A stretch of DNA of 64,000 nt from Clavelina lepadiformis (GCF_947623445.1 NC_135241.1:15688501-15752500), one strand, 5' to 3'; positions 12,199 through 24,400 are shown, counted from the stretch's first letter. The notes: generated by a model not told the origin, from the letters alone. Numbers and translations: made by a program.

Positions 12199-14735
12199 AT
12201 GGGTTATCTTGCAGAAGAAGCGGCCAAGTATGGCTTATCTGAAAATATTGTGGATGCGTTGAAAGGTATGCTGCAATTGAAACCCTCCTGTATGCTATTA
12301 TGAACAAAATGAGAAAGTATAGATATGAAACATAGGCTGTTCTTGAATGAAATGTTACGTACTGTATATCCAAACCTTTTTGATTTAGCTTTTGTTGGTT
12401 GTTTCGATTTATAATAATTGTATAATTTATAGCCTAATAATTGCGTAAAATAACTCCTATTGCATTGATGCCCTTTAACGCCAGCTTTATGAAATGTCAT
12501 TTTCGCGCTAAAACGCTGGTTTCCTTATATTGTTGCGTGACAATGTCTTGGCATCAGATCAACATGTGGTATACCAGTAAGGCATCTTTGGCTATTTCTA
12601 AGGATTTTTAAGCATAACATACTGCCAACTGTGCAAATTCCACATTTTACTTTTAAAACGAGCTACTATGTATTATAACAGTTCTACGATGTAAACTTTC
12701 ACGCGGTTAGGTTACGATACAAGAAAGCATCTGGACTTATTTTCAATGCGCGTTACATCAATGGCGGTGCCCAACTCCAATGCAATGACGTGCATTTTTA
12801 TTTTAAACCTTTTTCCCGCGTTTGGTATAAAATGTTAGGTTTTACAAGTTATCTAACCTTTGCTTAGTTTCGAAAGGAAACAGAGCTATACTTTGACCTC
12901 CCGTGGTGTTAATTTTAGAACATAATGTAGTGTCTTAAGTGCTTTGGAATAGGCTTGCGGCTTATTATTTACGTTTCTTTGCCATAACCCAACGCCAAAA
13001 ATTCCTATAGGAATATATAATTATAATTACAAATTTTTGGTAATAATTTATTTTTTGATTAAATAAAACTTTGAAACTTTTCCGAATTTCGCCAAGCTTC
13101 AATTTTTAGCGAACTATATCTAATTTGAAAGGGTTATTTCGATGTATTTAGCCTATGATGTTAGTTTCCTGTATGTCAGGTGTTTTTAACAAATGGCGAC
13201 TATTTTTTAGAGAGTGGATTACAAGTTGCTGACTTGCCACTCACACATGCTATCGTTAAAGAAGAGTTTGTCACATTATCTTTTGGAGAAAGAACACGAT
13301 TAATGAATTTCCTTGCTGAAATGTTATTTCATTCGGTGCGTATAATATTTTTAATTAATGTTTTACGATGCAGTGACATAGTTTTTTGTATAAATACAGC
13401 TGGTTAATAACGGTTAACTGTTTGTTTTATCCAGACCGAAACTCAAGATCTTGACAGCATACCATGTGCAATTTCTGAAGGTATGCCTACCCTTCTTGAA
13501 GATGACACCGATGAACCGTCCACATCCTTTTCGTTCGCGTCAGCAAACGATAGTGATATAAGCTTGAATGTATCCACCAATAGCGAAGACGTGTCTTCCA
13601 ACCAATCCATCTCTCATGCACCGACTGGCTCCCATGCGTTTAACAAGGTGTCTTCAAGCTGCTGTTCCATTCCACCCTATCAATTGGTACCTTATCCAGG
13701 AGGGCTAGGAAGTGAATTTCCGTTCTCAGGCGTGGAAAAAGAATTTCTTAACACTGTAACCAAAAATAACCTCCAGGCCTCTCAATTTATATACCTTGTG
13801 AGACGTATTGAAGAAATAATATCTGTTACTTTGGGCCGCAAAACAGAGAGGGCTGAGCGAAAATTAATATCAAAAAACATTGTAAAGGAGTATCCGGTTT
13901 TGGGATGCGGTGGAGAGAAGCCGTGGGTAGCTCTTGATTTAGCCGTCCGCAAAAGAGCGGACAATCAAAAAGCGATGATGAATCGGGTACTGCAAGTACA
14001 ACTTGGCAAGAGCAGAAAGAGAAAGAGAGCTGCCGATGATTGGGAATCCAATCGTGAGCATCGACTGATGGAAATTCGTCATCTGGCGAAGAGAAATGAC
14101 GTTGATGTTATCTTTCAAAAATACTCGCAATATTGCGTTCATCCGATTGAGGTAAATTGGCATAAGATGTGTTACACGTGGCAGTAACGTGTTGAAGAAT
14201 TTTATATCTTACTCATTGATTGCTTTATTTTACTCTGCAGTGTATCAAGGAATACGCTGCTTTAGTTAGTCAGGGCTACGAAGAGTTCCGTTCCAACTGT
14301 TCCTTTCGATGGTCCAGCTTTCTATCATCTCTTGGCGTCTCGTTTGTAGAAGAAGGCTTAGAAAAGGGGAGCTATGTCGTTTTTCAAAGGCTGGCAGAGA
14401 AAGTCTGTTCTGCAGGCTCAAAGTATGTCATTGTGTTTGACAGTAATGGATGTTTATTAGACATAAAAGATAAATCTCGTCAACAACCATTTATAATGTG
14501 TATGGGTGTTCCAGAATTTCCTGGTAACTGTTGTTTAATGATCAATAATCAATCGTACATTCCAATCGGTAAAGTTTCATGCTTTGAATGTATTTTGATG
14601 TTGCTTTCTGTGTACTTTGTATTTGATTATGAGTATCCAACACAAGCTTCATCTTTGTATCGTTTGCTTGAGTTTCACGTTTTTGGCATTGGAAAACGGC
14701 CAACTCAGAAAGTGTATCAAAATCTTTTTGATTGA
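12199..14735 (+). CDS. Accessory protein of the CACTA-like element, 467 aa, function unknown
   Basis: Four exons, 12199-12265, 13211-13335, 13435-14151 and 14241-14735, have GT-AG junctions and keep one open frame. The start MGYLAEEAAKYGL was chosen because it is the first ATG before the donor at 12266. Residues ~65-150 are Ser/Thr/Asp-rich and probably disordered. A short conserved-looking block follows (SFGERTRLMNFLAEML lies before it, FPFSGVEKEFL after it). A basic, helical stretch (KSRKRKRAADDW) and a C-terminal globular region ending FDYEYPTQASSLYRLLEFH complete it. Proteins of this general layout, ending in a YP...LE motif, accompany similar transposases in other animal genomes; I cannot assign a biochemical activity. 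No enzyme motif was found. It could be a DNA-binding or assembly partner of the transposase, as TnpA-like proteins are in plant CACTA elements; that is inference. Confidence 0.75.
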
Positions 14736-15104
14736 TGTTTGTTTAAAAGTTGTTTCTGGCCATTGCATATTCTCATTTTGAAAACGTACTGCAAAATAAA
14801 ACTGGCTTATTATTAAAAAGTGTATTTACCTAAGCGCTAAGAAAAGAAAGTTATGGATTGCTATTAGGATATTTTTGGCTTAAGGATAGCATTAGCAGAA
14901 CTACGGGTCAGCCAGTTTTTAAACTAACTGTTAGGCAAACGAAAGGCGCTTACTATTAGCAATCTTTTAACGGCTTATAACTAGCCTCGATTGTGGATAA
15001 CATACAGCCGAAAAACGAGGACAAAATAGCCACTTTTTTTTCAACCTAACAATAAGGCATTTTTTTTTGCAGTGTGGTGGTAATAGCACTAAGAGTATTA
15101 TTGG

Positions 15105-15368
15105 TTAGCCCGAGTTTGTAAAGCAAGAATGCACACCAATGATAAATAATCTTTGGAAGATGTGATGATAATACTGCTCGTTGCAAGATGGAATTTTCTC
15201 TGGTACATCAACAGTTATGTACGGAAAAAGATGCCAATGCTGTCCAATAAATGGTAGTGCTGAAAGAGAAACTCTTCTTAATCCGGAGCTGAAGACTTGG
15301 CGCTGGTGATGACGTTTCAATTCAGTAACTGGTTCCAGTCTTTTCAATGGAAAATATGTTAAAGTGAT
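15105..15368 (-). CDS. Possible terminal exon of an unrecognised gene
   Basis: On the minus strand a tttactgcag acceptor at about 15370 opens a frame of 87 codons that ends in a stop at 15105-15107. The sequence has an ordinary protein-like composition (LEPVTELKRHHQRQVF, LPFIGQHWHLFPYITV). I do not recognise it and found no upstream exon. The CACTA element ends only 30 bp beyond the stop, so the insertion may have landed in the gene's 3' untranslated region or truncated it. It may equally be a chance frame. Confidence 0.3.
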   Translation of the reverse strand: MTLTYFPLKRLEPVTELKRHHQRQVFSSGLRRVSLSALPFIGQHWHLFPYITVDVPEKIPSCNEQYYHHIFQRLFIIGVHSCFTNSG

Positions 15369-15399
15369 CTGCAGTAAATATCCAAGATAGCTGTGTAAT

Positions 15400-16333
15400 G
15401 TGTGTTGTAAATTTACAAGTTACTTAGTTAATAAACAGAATGACGTATAATTTTCATAGTCCGATTTGAAATTTTCCAATACCATCATCATATCAAAGGG
15501 TACTTGTCATGCGCATGCTGGATGCTTACTGCCTATGTCTAGAGTTTTAAAATAAGAAATTTGGTGACGACTTATAAAAAATCTGGTTTGGCTATGCCAA
15601 CTCACTGGAATGTTTAAAAAAGACTTACTGGCTAGTGTCCTTATTTTCATTTAAACAAGAGAAAAACAGAAGAAGAAAGTGAATTGCGTTTACCATGGTT
15701 TTAATGTGATTGCGCCAAAGAGTGATTTGATTCGTGTCAAGTCGACGTCAAATGGAATTTATGGCACTTGACTTTGACTGCAGATCACGCTCGACGCAAG
15801 TCACATGGAAATGTACCCTGGAGTATGGCAAGCAATATTTAGACAAATCTGAAAACCTTTACATGGAAGATATTTGGTTTGGCGTAGTCTAGTGGAACAA
15901 AAACATGCGATTACAAACAACAGAATGGAATGGTGGGTTAGGAGTAGCCGAAAGTGTGGCACCACCATTTGTTTACGTTTAAGGTAATCCGTTAATTGCT
16001 TAAGGTAATCTATGATGGCACACGCAGCAGTGTGCTGGAAAGGGGACACACTGATCAATGTGCCTTTTACACAGTCATGTCAGCTTATCATAAGCAAACT
16101 AGGCAAGGTTGGTTATTTGAGCCCTGATTTATGATAAAGAAAGAATTAAAGCTTCGGCAAAATTTTGTGTCTTTGCAGTTTGCACGTACAATTTCGCGTA
16201 GAAAACTGCCTTATTTTCCATTCGGGCAAAAAAAGAGTCTTTGGTTTCAACTTTGGGATTCACAGTTTCAATTCTATATATTTTTGTAGGTATCACTGTT
16301 ATAAAATTAAAACACTGTCAAAAATCATTAACA
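15400..16333. other. Intergenic; 5' flank of the phosphorylase gene
   Basis: No coding frame here is convincing. A polypyrimidine tract with AG (tatatttttgtag, about 16276-16288) lies ~45 bp before the MTAP start. It could be an acceptor for a 5'UTR intron or for trans-splicing. Confidence 0.4.
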
Positions 16334-17155
16334 ATGGTTGCTATAAAAGTAGGTATAATTGGTGGAACTGGTCTGAAAGACATTGAATTATTCATCATGG
16401 AAGAAGAGCAGCAGTTATCAACTCCATTTGGTGATCCATCAAGCCCACTTACATGTGGAAAAATGCATGGAATTGACTGTGTTCTTCTATCAAGGCACGG
16501 AAAAAAGCATAATATAATGCCCAGTTGTGTTAATTTTCGAGCAAACATATATGCACTTAAAATGGTTGGTTGCACTCATATCATTGTCACTACAGCTTGT
16601 GGTTCATTAAGAGAAGAAATTAAGCCAGGACACGTTGTAATATTAGATCAGTTTATTGATTTTACGAAAAGTAGGAAATCTACGTTTTACGGTGGCCAAC
16701 CAGGTGATTTACCTGGTGTGTGTCATATTCCAATGCAGAAGCCATTTAACGAGGAAGTGAGGAAAATTCTAATGGAATCTTGTAAAGAAAATAATGTGCA
16801 TTTTCATGAAAAGGGAACTGCTATTACCATTGAAGGACCAAGGTTTTCAACTTACGCCGAAAGCCAATTGTTTCGACAATGGGGTGCAAGTATTATAAAC
16901 ATGACTACTGTTCCAGAAGTGGTGTTAGCCAATGAAATCGGAATTATGTATGCCGCTCTTGCTTTGGTCACAGACTATGATTGTTGGAAAAATGATTGTG
17001 AAGCAGTGAACGTTGAAGATGTTATGAAAACACTTACAAAAAATGTAAGAATGGCTGTTAATGTCATCAGCACTGCCATTAAGCTAATTGCCAAAAAAGA
17101 CTGGGATAATGAAATTGAGGCTGCAAAGAAAGTCTCCAGCACTGCAGTAATGTAA
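16334..17155 (+). CDS. MTAP: S-methyl-5'-thioadenosine phosphorylase, 273 aa, intronless
   Basis: The enzyme cleaves 5'-methylthioadenosine with phosphate to adenine and methylthioribose-1-phosphate, in the cytosolic methionine and adenine salvage pathway from polyamine synthesis. The start is MVAIKVGIIGGTGL, where family members begin; the frame is open further upstream but without similarity. Family motifs run in order: GGTGL phosphate loop (residues ~10-14), LLSRHGKKH, TTACGSLREEI, QFIDFTKS, EGPRFSTYAES, INMTTVPEVVLANE and TDYDCW. All active-site signatures are present. Length fits the family (human 283 aa). Human MTAP has eight exons, so a single uninterrupted exon is notable; there is no obvious 3' poly-A tract of a retrocopy. 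Neighbours are transposons on both sides. Confidence 0.95.
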   Translation: MVAIKVGIIGGTGLKDIELFIMEEEQQLSTPFGDPSSPLTCGKMHGIDCVLLSRHGKKHNIMPSCVNFRANIYALKMVGCTHIIVTTACGSLREEIKPGHVVILDQFIDFTKSRKSTFYGGQPGDLPGVCHIPMQKPFNEEVRKILMESCKENNVHFHEKGTAITIEGPRFSTYAESQLFRQWGASIINMTTVPEVVLANEIGIMYAALALVTDYDCWKNDCEAVNVEDVMKTLTKNVRMAVNVISTAIKLIAKKDWDNEIEAAKKVSSTAVM

Positions 17156-17479
17156 CTTAGGTTTGTATTCTATTTCTAGTCGAAGTTTTGTGTTAATCCT
17201 TTTAATTCAAAACAAAAATAAATAAGCATGCCTACGAACTTTTGCATGACTTGTCTTTTGAATGATATATGTTGCTTTGTTGAGGAAAACGTCTGGTAGA
17301 ACATTATGTTGCATAACACTATCCGAGGAGAATAAGAGATGGTACATAGATATATAAGGTAGTATATAAATGGATCAGGGTTTAAAGTCACTCTGCATGT
17401 AGAGGCAATTACGGTGATTATATCATGGACACTTCATATTTCTGCCATGAAAAAAGGTCTGCTAGGTCTGGCTAGGCCA

Positions 17480-17868
17480 ATAGTCGGGCGGGCAACTTCT
17501 TCGGTCGGCGGGCAACTTCTTCGGTCGGCGGGCCTGATATGAGAAAATGAAGTACTTGGCGGGTCGGATTCCTGAATCGATACATTAATCATGTATTTAT
17601 CCACCTATGCAAGGAATAAATCGTCTTTAATGTAAACTTTAACCCTATTTTCACTAGGTGTGGCTTCTCCTGCACACAATCACAGCAAAACGTGGCGTAC
17701 AGTTGCATTGTTTACTTTGGAAACTTGGAATTTGGTGACTTTTCCTAAAAAATGTTCAGCTATCTCTCCATGTTTTTTTTATCATGTGAGACAGGAAACT
17801 GTCTGCAAGCCGCCCAAAATCCCGGGCCGGGTCCGGCCCGCGGGCTGTATGTTGCCCGCCCCTAGTCT
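17480..17868. mobile_element. hAT-like repeat with GC-rich ends
   Basis: The right end (gttgcccgcccctag, to ~17868) and the left end (tagtcgggcgggcaac, from ~17489) are related in inverted orientation, like hAT termini of the CAGGGGCGGGCAAC type. The left end has a 20-bp tandem duplication around tcggcgggcaacttct (17500-17540). The interior (17641-17778) recurs in inverted orientation at 54978-55106. No clear 8-bp duplication was found, so the exact ends are uncertain. Confidence 0.6.
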
Positions 17869-17879
17869 AAAATGATAAC

Positions 17880-18650
17880 AATAATTTGAATATGTATGAC
17901 ATATTTCAAGAAATACAGTATAAGTCAGTGTCACCCAGTGTTTTTTCATAGTACCAAATCAGTCTCTTAATTTCTCCAACAATCACAAAATTTATACTTC
18001 TGCAAGTACAGCAGAAAACTCGCAATTAGTCTAAAAATTCTTCTTCTAAAATCCGCGGTCACCAAAGACAAACTTCAAAAAAAGTATTGTATAATGACAG
18101 TATTGTAAACATCGCCTGCTAACCATGAAACTCACGCAAAGGGTAAAAAACTCAGTGTCAATTCCAAATTTTCCCTCTCTGTCCTGTCTGTTATGACTTG
18201 TATGTATACAAGTCCTATAACTGATCTGAGCTTAATAGCAAGGTATCTTGATTTTAGACCAGATATTCAATAAATTCCTGTTTAAATTTAAGGGCTTAGT
18301 GACATTTTTTAACAACTCCCTAGGCTTGCATGAGGTAGACAGTTTGAAGGACACCATATAATATATATATATCTGATGAGAGTTAATATAAGCACAGCAA
18401 AATACTCTGTAAATAATGAAATGTAGCACAGTAATAACGTAGTAAAAGTTAAACAAGAAAGAAAAACTACTTTTAAAATCTAGTTCCTTGTACCCGAATC
18501 TGAACTGCAGTATTCCAGGTGACAATAATTACAAGGCTAATACCATATCCAAAGTAGAAAGAAGAAAACACATCTAATACTGCGTTGCAAAATATGTGAA
18601 TTCGACATAAGATGAGACAAAAATGTAAACTCAAACTATAGAAACGATAT
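17880..18650. other. Intergenic; 3' flank of the ENPP gene
   Basis: No gene was recognised. It should contain the ENPP 3' untranslated region, read on the minus strand. Confidence 0.4.
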
Positions 18651-18657
18651 TTTTAGG

Positions 18658-21415
18658 CTATTCCTCCGATTGTTGATAAGAGAGTAGCGCTTCATCCTGC
18701 CTTTCATCACCAGATTGCACAAAATATTCATGGCTCTTGTTTTTGCCATGATGAAAGTGCCGTGTGATGAATGCAATAACAAAAATTGCCATGCTTAATC
18801 CAATGGATATGCCTGACAAAATACATTATATTCTAACAGTTTGTAGATTTATATGCATTGAGGTTCCAGAAAGATTTTTAAAAAGCTACATCTGGTATGC
18901 TAATTCTGTTTTGCATGTTTAGCTTATTTTTTTGTTTTTTCTTGATACAAATATGCTTACAAATCAGGTTAGCAGTTTGACATGTGATCGGATAAGATGA
19001 TGGTTGATGTCGTAAGAGATGTTTCACTCTTTCTATGGATCCATTGTTTGGAGCTGGTTTCAGCTATAGTAAGACATTGTTTAATAAAATACATAAGGTA
19101 AGCTCCATGTTCATGCAGCAGTATTCTCAGTACAATAAATATAAAGCTGGGAGGTTCATTATATAAAGAAACAGAAAATCTTCAATATTAAACAAAAAAT
19201 CAGTCATAATAGGAAATGGAGTGGAATGACATTTAAATTTCAAAACTTACCCCAAGTATGTGACAAATGAGTTCATAAACGTTAACACTGCTGAAAGGCT
19301 CAGAAACAAGTCCTTCCTTGAAAGCTGGACCATGTGCAATGAAGAATGGATGCATATCCATCAGTGAATTACTGTAACCATGGTCTCCCCCTACATATGA
19401 AATTCAACACAATTCAAAAACTTTGTCGTCAGTAATTAAAGAGCAACCTCTGCAAATTTACAAAGAAACTTGATGAAATGGCAAGACTGGTAAGTTCCAA
19501 AAGCTAAAAATAGCTCACACGTAGACCCAGTAAAATGCATAGCCAGCATTTTAAAGTCGAAATTTTAGGCTTATTCATAATACTGTTCTACTAGATCAGA
19601 TGACAGACAACATCACTAACATCAGCAAAGTTTTACATACTCATGGGGAGTTCATCTGAAGTGTTGTTAAGAAGAAGCCACTTGTCCTTCACCGCAACTA
19701 AAACTGGTGGAATACGATTATTATTATTGTAATGAAAATGGGCTGGTATATCTTCTCTTTTCCACACAGAAGCATATGGACCAATTTTTAACAGATCTTC
19801 ATACACAGAATCAAGGTAACCTGGATATGACACAAAAAAATTAATATTATGTCTTCACTTCTGGCAATGAAATGATATATCAGTATATATGTTCCAACTA
19901 CAGTGAAAAACTAAATCATAATTGGAAGTTTTTATAATTCAGGTATGTTATTAATGAGATCACACCTTTTTTTGGCCATATTGCTGCTCCAGTATAGTAG
20001 TTGATAATATGATCCACCTTGGTGATATTAATGTAAGGTAATAGTGCTACCGTTCTTTTTTTGTCAAGCGATGCCATACCATGATCACTTGTGATAATTA
20101 TGTTCACATCTTCATACAGATTATTTTCTGAAAGTTTATCTAGTAAGTAACCTAAAAACAAAATAAATATGTTAGATCAAGGAAAATCTTAAAAGGTGGC
20201 TTAACATAGCATTCAAAAGGATGAAATGCAGGTAGACAGGGGAGAGCTCGGGGTTTACTCAAGCATGCATTGCAAGTTATACAAAATATTGCTATTCAAA
20301 GCGGTAATGGGTTACCTAATTTCTTTGAAACATTAACATCAGATGATTAGCCAATCAGTAATTGATCGTCTAACCATTAAAAAAGGAGGAAGGAACATTT
20401 TATGAGTTAACTTTAACACTTTTCCAGTTCCTAACAACTTAAATTTGTATTGTCACATCATAACCATTCATGAGCATAATCGTTTACTTCTACCTTGTGT
20501 ACACAGACATTAATAGAAAACTTCAAATTAATATGATAATGGGGATGTATATCAATCGATGTTTTGATGGGCGATGGTTACGATAACAATTATTATGTAC
20601 AGTATACAGAAAAAAATGAACACAGGTGATAAAACAATTCTTTTAGAGCTCAGAGCAAGAACAGTAGTGAGATAAGCAACTTTAATTTATCAGCATATAG
20701 GAAACATATGCTTACTTTACATAAGCTGATTCCAAATGTATTATATTTGCTTACCAGTAATGCTGTCACATTGTCCAATCATTTCTGTTACTTCCGGCGA
20801 TTCTGGACCATACTTATGTCCATCTATATCTGGTTGGGGGAAGTACAGCAAAGCAAGTGTAATGTTCAACAACTGGTTACTTTGACCAACTGGTTTATTG
20901 GCAAGCCACTCCACAACGGTATCAACGCGTTGCTTCCAAGGAAAAGTTTTATTGTAATTCTTATAAACTGTTGGAAAGATTCCTTTGATTGGAGCTTCAC
21001 TTCCAACCCAGAAAAAGACACCAGAAGTTCGGCCTTGTATTTGATTTGTTACCCATATTGGCTCACCACCCCAAAATTTACTGCTGGTAACATCTGCTTT
21101 TACGTGATAACTAAAAAATTCATTTAACTTTGGGTCATAAAACTTGTTTGCCACAATCCCATGGTTTTCTTCATAGAGACCAGTCGCCAGTGTATAATGA
21201 TTTGGAAAGGTTTGTGACACAAATACATCTTGGAGCCATTTTGCCTTTACGCCACTCTTGATAAGTTTATCAAAATTGGGCGTATCAATTCTGTTCAAGT
21301 AGTTCCAACGAAAGCCATCAAATGAAATTAAAAGAACTTTGGGTGTTTTTTGACAGTGACAAAAAAGTAAACAACAGACCAGTAATGTTATAACTTTTAT
21401 GCAAGGCATATGCAT
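18658..21415 (-). CDS. ENPP4/5-like ectonucleotide pyrophosphatase/phosphodiesterase, 474 aa
   Basis: Six exons on the minus strand, 21415-20755, 20151-19966, 19820-19641, 19390-19251, 19063-18961 and 18812-18658, are in phase with GT-AG junctions. The protein is a type I membrane ectoenzyme that hydrolyses phosphodiester or pyrophosphate bonds outside the cell. A signal peptide (residues 1-21, CIKVITLLVCCLLF core) is followed by the two-zinc active site: DGFRW (Asp33), the nucleophile in SQTFPNHYT (Thr69), PDIDGHKYG, TSDHGM and the His of IAHGPAF. Near the C terminus a hydrophobic segment (ISIGLSMAIFVIAFI) anchors it, followed by a ~30-residue cytoplasmic tail. HGYSN...DMHPFFIAHGP and LKPAPNNGS are typical of ENPP4/ENPP5; human ENPP4 is 453 aa. 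Which of the two it is cannot be decided here. All metal ligands appear present, so it should be active. Confidence 0.92.
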
Positions 21416-24400
21416 TTTTATAGATTTATTGTTATGATTTTAAAACCTAATAAAACACATGATCTGTAAATAGTTCAGTTTACATCAATTACAGTTGCAA
21501 TAATGTTTAATATATCACAAAATTTTTTTGAGATAAATGTTATGTAACAATACCACTGTACACGAAGTAACAGTCACTAGTATATACCACACTTGGTCAA
21601 TGGTGATATCACGCATACCATTTCAACTAAGCTGCCATTTGTAATTGGTATCCACAAAAAACACTTTCAGGATGTGCAATCACAATGCAACAGACTTGGC
21701 GCAAATATAACAAATAATATACATAAATTTTATCAATCTTTCTAAAGTGCATAATAATAAACTTAGTCATTTGTAATAAATCATGAACTTGTGGTGTTTA
21801 GTGCCACAAAGTCATGCCACATGGCATTATCTCTTTTACTTTTCGGACCTCTAGGTGCATTCCTGACGTAGAATTGTCATTGGGCATACTATGATATAAA
21901 TGCTAGTGCTGGCAGGATGTCATAGAATATCTAACGTTTGACTAGTTTGAATAAAGTTTTTGTTTGAGATTTTATGCTACTGTTTGTCTGCAATTAGTGC
22001 TGGCAGAGAAAAACATGTAGTCTTCATGGAAGTCAGGTCAAGCGAAGTTTATCGACGCAGACACGTTATTGAAATTTTTTGAAAAAAGTAATTCGTTGCA
22101 GAGATTCAGTAATTTTTTTCAACTGTACCCATGGTATCAGTACCGAAAAAGTATTGCGGTACAGTAATTTGGTGCTATAGTACGGCGGTACTGCCCACCT
22201 ATGCTTGCAATGATGCGATTTTGAATGTCTTTTCTTTGTTGTTAAATTTCTGACATCACGTATCAATAATAATAGCGGTTTACGAAGGTTTAAATTTTTG
22301 AAAAGAAACACTGATTGCCGTTAATTTCCAATACTGTCCTTTTCCACACTGCCATTTTCCAGCTTCACCAATTTCTGTACCGTCTTTTTCCGCGTTCCCC
22401 CTCTAAACATGAGCAAGTGTCGTTAGCCTATATCCTTGCCAATGGTATTACATCAAAATAGCGCCACTGGGTATTGGTTGCTGCTAAAAACTGGACAGCT
22501 TACTGTTTGTTTGTTCAACACATGAATATATGTTACGCTTGCAGAGCTTTCTTATCTTATGTTAGAGCTAATAATCTTATCTGTCTTAACTTATGTTATG
22601 TTAACTTAATTTACCTGTTGAATTATCTAACTCTATTGTTACGTGCGGTGAGAATACTCTAACCTCTTGTCAGCCGAAAGGTTTTAAAATTACAACAAAA
22701 ATAGTTTACAAGAAAAGGTTTTTATTGTAGGTGCTGTACACTTTCGCAATATTACGCATAATCAAGAACATAGTAGTATCACTGCTTTAAGATGTCTATT
22801 GAGTTGCAATCACCATGATTAGCGTAGAAAGCTCATCTGTTGGTTTTGGTGATTTTCTAAATCTGCCTCTCTGCCTCTGCTCCCTGGTAGAAGTGCGAGC
22901 TTATAAAACGTGAAACGATGGGAGTGAAAATGTTCGACAAGAAAAACGCAGCATTTCAGAACATGTGCAGCGAGGAAAACAATATGTTGGCAATGAGAGT
23001 TACATGTAGTTGAAGCTGACGCGTAGATAAATACAATCAGTATAAAGTTAAGAAGCGGGCATTTGCAATAAAGATTTCTTATCAGCACAGGTGCTGGAAA
23101 CAACCTGGGAACGTACTAGAAGGAGTTTTCACACGAAGTTATTTAGAGTAGGTTTCCAAATATCAAACAACAGTTGAAGTGTTATCAAAAACCAAGTTCA
23201 TAAACTTCAATCAATAACTGGAAAACACTTTTTCAAGAAATGATGTAATTGTATTAAAAATACCACCCAGGCCGCTACACGCTACCCCACGCACATGATA
23301 TCAGGTTGTGAACAGCTATAGCTTCAGAATTAACCAACGGTAAATTATTTATAGCCCAGTTATGATTGTTTGTAAATCGATTTGAATACTTTCCAAATAC
23401 ATCAGAGTAACAAAGGAAAGCTCGGTAACCGGGACTCGAGAGATGAAGAATCCTCGCCGGGTTTAAATCGTGCAAAGTCTTTCCTTAGTCCGAGGATAAA
23501 TTTTTTTACCATACCAACATAGTTATATTCATAAGTAGATTTGAACACTTCCAAAATACACTAGAATGATAAATGTGATATCATTATGATTGTGAGGAAT
23601 ATTTGCCGCAATTTGCCAACATACCATAAGCCTTAAGCATTGGGTTTATTGTCCATTCTTGTAAGTAAATTGGTTGCTATATGTTGGGGATATTCGTAAA
23701 GAGATTTCATCACCTTCCACTTACATCACCACAAAAAACTAACATCACTCGATTTTTTTTACGTAGCATACGATAAAATAAACAAGTTATAGTGTACGAT
23801 TATCTTCTTCATTCAATATTTGTATGAATGAAAAAATTTGAAACTTCCTCTGCCTGCAGCAAATTTATCCCTAATAGCATCCTGAAAACTTTTGTAACAT
23901 TTGTAATTTAAAAGTTATAGACGTTCAAAATTGGCCACGAAAGTTTTGTGTGCTGAAGTAACCTTGCTCCAACTCCAAAGGGGTCCGGTTTTGTCACGAT
24001 ACCAGATTTGCAGTATTTGTGTATATAATGTTTTGCATTCTTTCAGGCGCCGGTAAATAAACTCTGAAGCAATACTGCGATAAAAGGTTGGAGCCCGAAG
24101 GATTTCCTTTACTGAATGTTGGCAATCTTTTCATAATTATGTAATACGCTTCAAATTCATATGCATGTAAACTATAAAGGCGAAGCTCACTGTTTGGAGT
24201 TTACACTGGCAAACAAAACTTTTTATTTTCTTGTGCGAAAACGAATGATGATCAAACAATTTTTACCAGATCTAAGTTGTAGTCCCATCCTAAATGATCA
24301 AAAAGACTAGCGTGAAGTTCTTCCATACTATTATATGTTTTTCCATACTATTATATTTTCCATGTAACCCATAAAACGTCTTGCAAAAAGTGAGTAGGTG

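Larger units (their letters stand above)
8227..15074. mobile_element. CACTA/EnSpm-like DNA transposon with two divergent genes, 6.85 kb
   Basis: The left end is CACTGCAAAAAA followed by a CCTTATTGTTAG motif; the right end is the complement (CTAACAATAAGGC ... TTGCAGTG). A possible 2-bp duplication, tg, flanks both ends (8225-8226 and 15075-15076). Many short subterminal motifs of the type ttattnttagt or gcctta lie in the first ~300 bp (8240-8510) and in inverted sense in the last ~270 bp (14800-15060). Dense subterminal repeats are typical of CACTA elements. The interior holds a minus-strand transposase (11948-8935) and a plus-strand accessory gene (12199-14735), both with intact reading frames. 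This copy may be active or only recently silent. The CACTA/CMC assignment rests on termini and domain style, not on a database search. Confidence 0.82.

Noticed and set aside
20708-21127. 139-codon frame on the plus strand
   Set aside because: It is the antisense shadow of ENPP exon 1, which has clear active-site motifs on the other strand.
22130-22210. hAT-like terminus (gtactgcccacctatg) with gtaccg-type repeats
   Set aside because: Only one end is visible and no partner or duplication was found, so it was not called as an element.
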